A stretch of DNA of 64,000 bases, taken from the NCBI RefSeq assembly GCF_036173125.1, contig NZ_CP108054.1, forward strand, positions 8,275,001 to 8,339,000, read 5' to 3'. This document shows, piece by piece, positions 17,089 through 23,723 of this stretch; position 1 is the first letter of the stretch, and each line of letters starts with the position of its first letter. This stretch comes from Streptomyces sp. NBC_00286 (GTDB lineage Bacteria; Actinomycetota; Actinomycetes; Streptomycetales; Streptomycetaceae). The notes beneath the pieces are model-generated. The model was not told the origin of the DNA, did not search any database, and saw only the letters and a list, made by a program, of their open reading frames with translations. Position numbers and translations under genes: made by a program.

Positions 17089-17715
17089 CTACTTGCTCGC
17101 CCCCACCATCCGCAGCACGAGGTCGGCGTATAGCGCGCCGACCTCGTCCGGCGTCCGAGAGCCGTCCACGTTGAACCAGCGGGCGACATCGACGCACAGC
17201 GAGAGCACGGCGAGCGTGGTGCCGCGCACGTCGGGCACATCGAACTCGCCGCTCGCGACGCCGTCCTCGATGATCCCGCGCACCTCGGCGTCGACCTGGC
17301 GGCGCAATGCGATGATCTCGGCACGGGCGGCCGGACCGAGCGAGTCCAGTTCGTACTGCACGACCCGCGCGGTGGTGCGCCCCCCGGCGTGCCAGCGCAC
17401 GAACGAGCTCACCGCGTCCGCGAGCCGCTCCGTCGCACTGCCCTCACCCCGGGCAGCCGTCCGCAGAACGTCGAGAGCCCTCTCGTGCCCGATCCTGCTG
17501 ATCCGGTGGAGCAGCTCTTCCTTGGTCTTGAAGTGGATGTAGAGCGCGGCCGGACTCATACCGGCCCGGCCCGCGATGTCCCGCGTCGTCGTCGCGTGGT
17601 ACCCGCGCTCGGCGAAGGCCTCCACCGCGGCGACGAGCAGCCGCCGCGCCGCGTCCGGGGTGACCTCGGCCCAGGGCGGCATCTCGCCGCCGGCCGTTTC
17701 CTCCGCCGTACTCAT
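17089..17715 (-). CDS. TetR family regulator, fatty-acid type
   Basis: 208 residues from the ATG at 17715, with GAAGGGG upstream. The helix-turn-helix is at about residues 20-65 (LLVAAVEAFAERGYHATTT through SPAALYIHFKTKEELL). The protein resembles TetR regulators commonly found beside acyl-CoA metabolism genes in actinobacteria. Related palindromes stand before its own gene (17796-17811) and before the convergent MaoC gene (16500-16515), so autoregulation and control of the hydratase are probable. Confidence 0.87.
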   Translation of the reverse strand: MSTAEETAGGEMPPWAEVTPDAARRLLVAAVEAFAERGYHATTTRDIAGRAGMSPAALYIHFKTKEELLHRISRIGHERALDVLRTAARGEGSATERLADAVSSFVRWHAGGRTTARVVQYELDSLGPAARAEIIALRRQVDAEVRGIIEDGVASGEFDVPDVRGTTLAVLSLCVDVARWFNVDGSRTPDEVGALYADLVLRMVGASK

Positions 17716-17795
17716 CGCTGTTCGCCCCTTCTCGGCTGTCAGTTCTCCACTGACCGGACTGTCCACTGGCAGGACGAACCACGATACCTCGCCAC

Positions 17796-17811
17796 CTGAG
17801 CGAGCGCTTAG
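17796..17811. promoter_or_regulatory. TetR-type operator upstream of its own gene
   Basis: CTGAGCGAGCGCTTAG has the same layout as the palindrome at 16500-16515: 6-bp arms (5 of 6 pairs) around four bases. It is 81 bp upstream of the tetR start at 17715. Confidence 0.5.
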
Positions 17812-17854
17812 CCCGCGTGCTGCCCGCGCAGCGCACGGACCGGGCGACCGGAGG

Positions 17855-18142
17855 TCACAGCTTCTCGAAGGGGTCGTGCTCCGCGAGCAGCTTCTCCAGG
17901 CGGGCCTGGTCGACCCGGCTGACGATCTGCCCGGCCTCCTGCCGGTCCCGGATCACCTTGGCCAGCGTGAAGGCCGAGGTGACGAGGTAGAGAACGGCGA
18001 TCGCCAGGAAGCCGCGCACCCATGCGTCGGCGTCGAGGCGGAGAATGCCGACGGCCGTCGCGGCCATGGCGACGGCGAACGAAGCGACCGCCTGGCCGTA
18101 GAAGGCCGCGGTGTTCTGCTGCTTGACAGGTGTCTCACTCAT
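17855..18142 (-). CDS. YiaA/YiaB family inner membrane protein
   Basis: 95 residues from the ATG at 18142. Two hydrophobic helices (about residues 18-37 and 45-65) are joined by the short loop L-D-A-D-A-W-V-R-G, the YiaAB two-helix pattern, followed by a charged cytoplasmic tail ending in EHDPFEKL. Such proteins are widespread and uncharacterised. It is a monocistronic gene between the tetR gene and the MHS transporter promoter. Confidence 0.85.
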   Translation of the reverse strand: MSETPVKQQNTAAFYGQAVASFAVAMAATAVGILRLDADAWVRGFLAIAVLYLVTSAFTLAKVIRDRQEAGQIVSRVDQARLEKLLAEHDPFEKL

Positions 18143-18227
18143 GCGGACAAGAATCGGCGGATGTGGCCGCGGCCACATCCGCCGGGATACTCAGCCGATC
18201 CCAGCCGGATACTCAGACGGCCCTGCC

Positions 18228-18292
18228 TGGGACCCGTGCCTGAGGCCCCTGCCTGAGACCCGTGCGTGAGGCCCGTGCGTGAGGCCCGTGCG
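18228..18292. repeat. 13-bp tandem repeat
   Basis: Five units of TGAGGCCCGTGCG or close variants, at 18228, 18241, 18254, 18267 and 18280; the later ones are identical. It lies between the YiaAB gene start and the MHS transporter promoter. Confidence 0.85.
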
Positions 18293-18333
18293 TGAGCTGC
18301 GTGAAAACCATACGTGCACGACCGTTGACCTAC

Positions 18334-18349
18334 ATACCGTCCGGTCAGT
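18334..18349. promoter_or_regulatory. TetR-like site ahead of the MHS transporter
   Basis: ATACCGTCCGGTCAGT matches the site ahead of the SDR gene (28169-28184) at 14 of 16 positions. It ends 43 bp before the start at 18393, next to a TTGACC (18324-18329) that could be a -35 box. Confidence 0.45.
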
Positions 18350-18392
18350 ACGTTCCCCCGAACGTCCCCGCACCCACCGGAGTGTGCACAAA

Positions 18393-19745
18393 ATGGACAC
18401 TGCACCTTCCGCGCTCCCCGGCGCGACCACCAGCCCCGACACCAGACACCGCCGCAAGGTGGCGACCGCCGCCGCCCTCGCCTCCGCCGTCGAGTGGTAC
18501 GACTACTTCGTCTTCGGTATCGCCGCGGCCCTCGTCCTCGGAGACCTGTACTTCCCCGCAGGCAGCCCCTCCGCAGGAGTCCTCGCCTCGTTCGCGACCT
18601 TCGCCGTGGGCTTCCTCGCCCGTCCGCTCGGCGGAGTCATCGCGGGCCACCTCGGCGACAAACGAGGCCGCAAGCCCATGCTGGTCCTGGCCCTGACCCT
18701 GATGGGCGTGGCCACCACCGGCATCGGCCTCCTCCCCACCTACGCGACGATCGGCATCGCCGCCCCCATCCTCCTCGTCGTCCTGCGCATCATGCAGGGC
18801 ATCGCGGTCGGCGCGCAGTGGGGCGGCGCGATGCTGCTGGCCACGGAGTACGCCCCCGAGGGCAAGCGCGGCGTCTACGGCAGCGTCGTCCAACTCGGCG
18901 TCCCCATCGGCGTGGTGACCGCCAACTCCGTCTTCCTGCTCGCCGGCGCCTTCACCAGCGAGTCCGCGTTCGCGTCCTGGGGCTGGCGGGTGCCGTTCCT
19001 GATCGGGCTGCTCGTCCTCGGGCTCGCCTGGTACATCCACACCCGCGTCGAGGAGACCCCCGAGTTCCGCCAGGCCGAACAAGCCCTGGCCGAGAAGGAG
19101 AAGGGCGAGAAGAGCTCCCCGCTGCGCACGATCCTGCGCGGCCACCTCGGCACGGTGTTCCTCGCGGGCGGCTCGTTCACCGTGAACACCGCCACGTTCT
19201 ACATCCTCATCACCGGCGTCCTCGACTACACCACCCGCGAACTCGACATGGAACGCGGCGCCGTCCTCACCGTCTCGCTCTGCGTCAGCCTCAGCCAGCT
19301 CGTCCTGATCCCCGCCTCGGCCGCGCTCTCCGACCGCGTAGGCCGCATCCGGATCTACGGGTTCGGCGCGGCCGGGATCGCCCTGTGGGCCGTACCGATG
19401 TTCCTGCTGATCGACACGGGCTCACTGCTGTGGCTGGCCGTCGGCACCTTCGTCGCCAGTTGCTTCCTCAGCATCATGTACGGGCCCCAAGCCGCCCTGT
19501 TCGCCGAGCTGTTCACCCCCGAGATGCGCTACACGGGTGCCTCGCTCGGCTACCAGATCGCGGCCGTGTTCGGCGGCGGACTCGCGCCCTTCGTGATGGT
19601 GCTCCTGCTGGAGGCCACGGACACCTCGATGTCGGTGTCCGCGTACATCATCGGACTCGCCGTGATCGCGCTCGTGTCCATCAAGGTCCTTGCGGACAGG
19701 GCACGTTCGGCCGCTGCCTCGGATTCGGCCGGGTCAGAGGGCTGA
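18393..19745 (+). CDS. MHS-family (metabolite:H+ symporter) MFS transporter
   Basis: 450 residues with about twelve membrane segments. The ATG at 18393 begins a short hydrophilic lead followed by AVEWYDYFVFG, the signature of the ShiA/ProP metabolite:H+ symporter branch; G-H-L-G-D-K-R-G-R-K lies in the first cytoplasmic loop. Members import shikimate, alpha-ketoglutarate, proline/betaine or similar small organic acids; the substrate here is unknown. Its 3' end overlaps the convergent EamA gene by 12 bp. A TetR-like site lies upstream. Confidence 0.9.
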   Translation: MDTAPSALPGATTSPDTRHRRKVATAAALASAVEWYDYFVFGIAAALVLGDLYFPAGSPSAGVLASFATFAVGFLARPLGGVIAGHLGDKRGRKPMLVLALTLMGVATTGIGLLPTYATIGIAAPILLVVLRIMQGIAVGAQWGGAMLLATEYAPEGKRGVYGSVVQLGVPIGVVTANSVFLLAGAFTSESAFASWGWRVPFLIGLLVLGLAWYIHTRVEETPEFRQAEQALAEKEKGEKSSPLRTILRGHLGTVFLAGGSFTVNTATFYILITGVLDYTTRELDMERGAVLTVSLCVSLSQLVLIPASAALSDRVGRIRIYGFGAAGIALWAVPMFLLIDTGSLLWLAVGTFVASCFLSIMYGPQAALFAELFTPEMRYTGASLGYQIAAVFGGGLAPFVMVLLLEATDTSMSVSAYIIGLAVIALVSIKVLADRARSAAASDSAGSEG

Positions 19746-20690
19746 GTCCGGGGCCCGCTCGGGTCGTGGCTCCGGAACCGCTCCCGGAGCCGCGATCCGA
19801 GCGGCCCGTGGCCGGGACCGCGACACGGCGACGCCCGCCAGACACACCAGCCCGCCGACGAGGGTGATCCAGCCCGGCACCTCGTCGAGCGCCAACCAGG
19901 ACATCAGCACCACCAGGGCGGGCACAGCGTAGGTCGTCGCGCCCATCTTCCCGGCCGTCGTACGGGCCAGCGCGAAGGCCCAGGTCGTGAACGCGAGCGC
20001 GGTCGGGAAGACGCCCAGATACAGCATGTTGAGCGTCGCGGACAGCGGGGCGTCACCGGCCTCGGACACCAGCTGACCGGCGAACGGCAGACAGGCCACC
20101 GCGCCGATCACACAGCCGTACGTCGTCACCTGGAGCACCGAACCGTGCCGCAGAGCCGGCTTCTGCGCGACGACCCCACCCGCGTACGCCACCGCCGCGA
20201 GCAGACAGAGCAGCACACCGAGTACGGATGCGCCGCCCTCGCCGGACATCGACAGACCGACAACCGCCGCGCCCACGAACGACACCGCCATCCCCGCCAG
20301 CAGCCGCGGCGGCAGCCCCTCCTTGAGCAACCACCCCGCGAGCAGGGCCATGACCAGCGGACCGACGTTCACCACCAGGGCGGCGGTACCCGCATCGACC
20401 TTCTGCTCACCCCAGTTGAGCACCACCATGTACAGCCCGAACCAGAGCAGCCCGGACACCACGATCCCCGGCCAGGCGGCCCGCGGCGGCAACCCCTCGC
20501 CGCGTACAAGACAGATGATCCCGAGCACCAGCGCCCCGGCCGCCAGCCGCCCGAGCGCCAACGCACCCGGCGAGTACGCGGCTCCCGCACTACGGATCGA
20601 CACGAACGCGGACGCCCACAACACAACGGTCACCGCCGCCGCTCCGGCGGCCAGCAGGTCCATACGACGGGCGGACAGGGGAGGCTTCAT
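19734..20690 (-). CDS. EamA/DMT family exporter
   Basis: 318 residues with ten hydrophobic segments in two homologous halves of five, as in the RhaT/EamA drug/metabolite transporters. ATG at 20690 is preceded by AGGAG. It follows the ArsR-family regulator gene on the same strand after 86 bp and is probably in its operon, so an exporter induced by the ArsR ligand is likely (inference). The last 12 bp overlap the convergent MHS gene. Confidence 0.88.
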   Translation of the reverse strand: MKPPLSARRMDLLAAGAAAVTVVLWASAFVSIRSAGAAYSPGALALGRLAAGALVLGIICLVRGEGLPPRAAWPGIVVSGLLWFGLYMVVLNWGEQKVDAGTAALVVNVGPLVMALLAGWLLKEGLPPRLLAGMAVSFVGAAVVGLSMSGEGGASVLGVLLCLLAAVAYAGGVVAQKPALRHGSVLQVTTYGCVIGAVACLPFAGQLVSEAGDAPLSATLNMLYLGVFPTALAFTTWAFALARTTAGKMGATTYAVPALVVLMSWLALDEVPGWITLVGGLVCLAGVAVSRSRPRAARIAAPGAVPEPRPERAPDSAL

Positions 20691-20775
20691 CACGCTCCTG
20701 AGGCTAGGTGGGTGGAGGGGGAATGGCTCGCGGATTTCCGACGGGCGCCAGGGCCGCCGTGCGAGTCAGCGGAGG

Positions 20776-21483
20776 TCAGCGGAGCGTCTCCGGCTCGATT
20801 CCCAGCAGCTCCGCGAAGGCGCGCTCGCCCTTGTCCGTGACCTTCACGGCTCGAGCCGAGCCGATGCGTACGCACCAGCCCGCGTCCAGTGCGTGCCGGC
20901 ACAGGGCGGCGCCCACGAGGCCGGCGAGGTGCGGTCGGCGTTCGGTCCAGTCGAGGCAGGCCCGGGCGAGGGGCCGCCGACTGGTGCGTACGAGGGGAAT
21001 GCCCTGCTCGTCGAACCAGGCGAGCCCGCCGTCCGTGAGCGCGAACCCGGCGTCCTGGCGCAGCAGTTGGAGCCCGGTCAGGGCGTCGGTGACGGCGATG
21101 CCGAGACGCCCGGCGAGGTGGTCGTAACAGGTGCGCCCGCGGGCCATCGCGGAACCGGCGCCGGACTCCCGCAGACTGCGCGGCCGCTCCGTGCCCGGCG
21201 CGAGGTGCGCGGTGAGTTCCTCCACGAGCTGGGCGACCCGTGCGTCGGCCAGTCGTACGTAACGGTGCCGCCCCTGCCGTTCCTCGGCGAGCAGTCCGCC
21301 CGCGACCAGCTTGCCGAGGTGTTCGCTCAGCGTGGAGGGGGCGACCCCGGCGTGCCGCGCGAGCTCACCCGCGGTCCACGCGCGCCCGTCGATCAGGGCC
21401 AGCAGACACGCGGCGCGCGTCTCGTCGGCGATCAGTCCGGCGAGCCGTGCCAGCCCCGGTGCCTGCGGTTCCCTCGTGGTCAT
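20776..21483 (-). CDS. ArsR-type winged-helix regulator
   Basis: 235 residues from the ATG at 21483. The N-terminal winged helix (about residues 15-90, with WTAGELARHAGVAPSTLSEH as recognition region and RQGRHRYVRL as wing) is ArsR-like. The C-terminal half is longer than in metal-sensing ArsR proteins and has no clustered Cys ligands, so a metal sensor is unlikely. A perfect 10-bp inverted repeat sits directly upstream. It leads the operon with the EamA exporter. Confidence 0.85.
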   Translation of the reverse strand: MTTREPQAPGLARLAGLIADETRAACLLALIDGRAWTAGELARHAGVAPSTLSEHLGKLVAGGLLAEERQGRHRYVRLADARVAQLVEELTAHLAPGTERPRSLRESGAGSAMARGRTCYDHLAGRLGIAVTDALTGLQLLRQDAGFALTDGGLAWFDEQGIPLVRTSRRPLARACLDWTERRPHLAGLVGAALCRHALDAGWCVRIGSARAVKVTDKGERAFAELLGIEPETLR

Positions 21484-21503
21484 GCCTCTCAGCATCGGGC
21501 ACG

Positions 21504-21529
21504 GACACTTCGGCGCCCACCGAAGTGTC
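21504..21529. promoter_or_regulatory. Perfect palindrome ahead of the ArsR-EamA operon
   Basis: GACACTTCGG (21504-21513) and CCGAAGTGTC (21520-21529) are perfect 10-bp arms with a 6-bp spacer, 20 bp upstream of the start at 21483. Its position is that of an autoregulatory operator. Confidence 0.7.
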
Positions 21530-21538
21530 GCTCAATCG

Positions 21539-22189
21539 CTAAGCAGTCCTCCGCACCTGCTCGTACTGTCGCGTCAGCCCGTCCAGGAGCGCCGTGAGCC
21601 CCGTTTCGAAGGCCCGCTCGTCGATCTTCTCCTGCTGCTCGGCGAGGAGGTGGGCCTGTCCGAGGTGGGGGTAGTCGGCGGGGTCGTACGCGCTCTCGTC
21701 GTCCACGAAGCCGCCGGCGAAGGAGCCGAGGGCGGAGCCCATGATGAAGTACCGCATCAGCGCGCCGATGGACGTGGCCTGCGCCGGCGGCCAGCCCGCT
21801 TCGACCATCGCGCCGAACACCGCGTCCGCCAGGCGGAGCCCGGCCGGGCGGCGGCCGGGGCCGCGCGCGAGCACCGGGACGATGTTCGGGTGGTCGCGCA
21901 GGGCCTCCCGGTAGGAGACGGCCCAGTCGTGCAGCGCGGTTCGCCAGTCCCGGCCGTCCTCGAACATCGACAGGTCGACTTGCGCGCTCACCGAGTCGGC
22001 GACCGCCTCCAGAATCTGGTCTTTCGTACGGAAGTGGTTGTAGAGCGAGGGCCCGCTCACTCCCAGTTCGGCTGCGAGTCGACGCGTGGAGACGGCGGCC
22101 AGCCCCTCGGCGTCCACGAGCGCCCGCGCTGCCGCGACGATGCGGTCGGTACTGAGCAGGGGCTTACGCGGGCGGGCCATGGCGGACAT
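21539..22189 (-). CDS. TetR family regulator with TetR_C_1-type ligand domain
   Basis: 216 residues from the ATG at 22189 (22180 is also possible). The helix-turn-helix is at about residues 14-60 (RIVAAARALVDAEGLAAVS through SLYNHFRTKDQIL), and the C-terminal domain is of the tetracycline-repressor type, with GPGRRPAGLRLADAVF in its middle. It is divergent from the unknown gene at 22236 with a 46-bp gap, which makes that gene the most likely target. No clear palindrome was found in the gap. Confidence 0.85.
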   Translation of the reverse strand: MSAMARPRKPLLSTDRIVAAARALVDAEGLAAVSTRRLAAELGVSGPSLYNHFRTKDQILEAVADSVSAQVDLSMFEDGRDWRTALHDWAVSYREALRDHPNIVPVLARGPGRRPAGLRLADAVFGAMVEAGWPPAQATSIGALMRYFIMGSALGSFAGGFVDDESAYDPADYPHLGQAHLLAEQQEKIDERAFETGLTALLDGLTRQYEQVRRTA

Positions 22190-22235
22190 GGTAGGGCCGA
22201 GGCCCCAGGCCCACTGAACGAAGAGGAGAGCGCCC

Positions 22236-22754
22236 ATGAGCGTCGCCATCTGTTCCCTGATGTGGCAAGCCGCCCACTCGGGGCCCCAGAGGATCACATA
22301 CGACCGGGACGGCTACCACTTAGTGCGCTTCCCGTACGTGACCGGCGAGGAGCAGTACGACCCCTGGAACATGCACGACCCGGCGCACGGCGGAGACTCC
22401 GCATCGAAGTTCCCCGACGCGCGCTCCGCGCTGATCTGGCCCAGCCACGACGGCTGGGGCGTGCTGTCCGCGATGGTGTTCTGGCAGCCGGACGCCCGCG
22501 CGCACGAGTACCGGGCGCGCTTCGTCCGCGACCCGCTGAACGCCACCACGGGTTACAACTCCACGGCCACCACCGACATCCAGGCGACCCGCGGCGGCCA
22601 GTACCGCACCTATGTCTGGCAGATGTTCGTCCACCCGGGAACGCCGCTCGGCCTGAAGATCTCGGCGCGCGGAACCGGTGACACGAAGATCGCCGTGCCG
22701 ATATTCCACGCCCAGTTCAAGCTCGCCATTCACACGGACGTCGTGCAGCCGTAG
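22236..22754 (+). CDS. Conserved hypothetical protein
   Basis: 172 residues, start supported by GAGGAGAG upstream. It has no signal peptide and no membrane segment. It is rich in aromatic residues and histidine (WQAAHSG, YDPWNMHDPAHGG, YVWQMFVHPGTPLGLKI) and looks like a compact beta-rich domain. Not recognised. It is divergent from a TetR gene and followed by a strong hairpin terminator. Confidence 0.7.
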   Translation: MSVAICSLMWQAAHSGPQRITYDRDGYHLVRFPYVTGEEQYDPWNMHDPAHGGDSASKFPDARSALIWPSHDGWGVLSAMVFWQPDARAHEYRARFVRDPLNATTGYNSTATTDIQATRGGQYRTYVWQMFVHPGTPLGLKISARGTGDTKIAVPIFHAQFKLAIHTDVVQP

Positions 22755-22795
22755 GCACCACTTGTCTCGGCTTCAGTTGCACGGGCCTCACGTGC

Positions 22796-22829
22796 ACGGG
22801 GGTGCGGTTCCACGGTGGCGCACCCCCGT
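22796..22829. terminator. Bidirectional hairpin terminator
   Basis: Perfect 11-bp arms ACGGGGGTGCG (22796-22806) and CGCACCCCCGT (22819-22829) with a 12-nt loop, between two convergent genes. Confidence 0.75.
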
Positions 22830-22834
22830 CGTGC

Positions 22835-23437
22835 TCACACCGAAACCAACAACCGCCCCCGCCTGGACTCCGCCAGGGCCTCAGGCGTCAGAACGGGACG
22901 CGGAACCACTATTCCGCAGTCCGTGCAGACCGGGCCCGAGGACGGCTCATGGGCCAGGTCGTACTTCCAGATGAGGCGGTCGCCCGAGCACACCGGGCAG
23001 ACCGAGCCGGGCTCGCGCTCCAGGGCCGCGATGAGTCGGCGGAGTACTTCCGCCAGAGGTTCATGGGGGTGGACCCGGGGGTCGTCGCACCATGCGACGC
23101 CGCAACCGCCCCATGTCAGCCGGTGCCAGTCGTCGACACTGCCCGGCCTGCGCAGCCCGTCGTGCTTCTCCTTCCTGCGGCGCTCGGCGAACGCGTCCTC
23201 GTAGGCGAGCCACACCGAGCGCGCCTCCTCGAGTTCGTCGAGCGCGGCCACCAGCCGGGCCGGATCGGGTGAGCGGTCCTCGGGACCGAACCCGGCCCGG
23301 GAGCACAAATGGTCCCAGGTGGCCCGATGTCCGTAAGGGGCAAACCTTTCAAGGCACTTGCGCAGTGAATAACGCCGCAGTGCCAGATCGCACCTCGGAT
23401 CGCGCACCTGTCTCGCCAGACTCCGGAAACCGGCCAT
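22835..23437 (-). CDS. Hypothetical protein with a C-terminal zinc-ribbon pattern
   Basis: 200 residues, ATG preceded by GGAGG. The N-terminal two thirds is helical and charged. Near the C-terminus C-P-V-C and, about 25 residues later, C-T-D-C-G form a two-CXXC zinc-ribbon-like pair. This suggests metal-stabilised folding and possibly nucleic-acid binding, but no function is recognised. It is transcribed toward the shared terminator with the 22236 gene. Confidence 0.72.
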   Translation of the reverse strand: MAGFRSLARQVRDPRCDLALRRYSLRKCLERFAPYGHRATWDHLCSRAGFGPEDRSPDPARLVAALDELEEARSVWLAYEDAFAERRRKEKHDGLRRPGSVDDWHRLTWGGCGVAWCDDPRVHPHEPLAEVLRRLIAALEREPGSVCPVCSGDRLIWKYDLAHEPSSGPVCTDCGIVVPRPVLTPEALAESRRGRLLVSV

Positions 23438-23723
23438 CGTCCTGCACCTCCGTCACACCTGCACCTGAACTTCGGTCACTTCGGCGTCGTCGTACGAACG
23501 TTGCCGAATAGACGTATCGGCAGCCGATTCGGCTCCATCCGATTTCCGATGACCGCCATCAACCCTGCGAGGAACGGCATTTCAGCCGCATACCGCGCTC
23601 CTTTCAGCCAATGTCGCGTCAGTCGTCCCCGCTGCGATGCAAAAAGGTGACTCCTGCTCATCTTCAACTTCTGGGCTACCGGCGGTAACCTCCAACAGCT
23701 CATCAACGTCGGGAGGAGCACTA

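Noticed and set aside
23502..23522. TGCCGA-9 bp-TCGGCA before the acylase gene
   Set aside because: Six-bp arms in GC-rich DNA, more than 200 bp from the start codon; likely chance.
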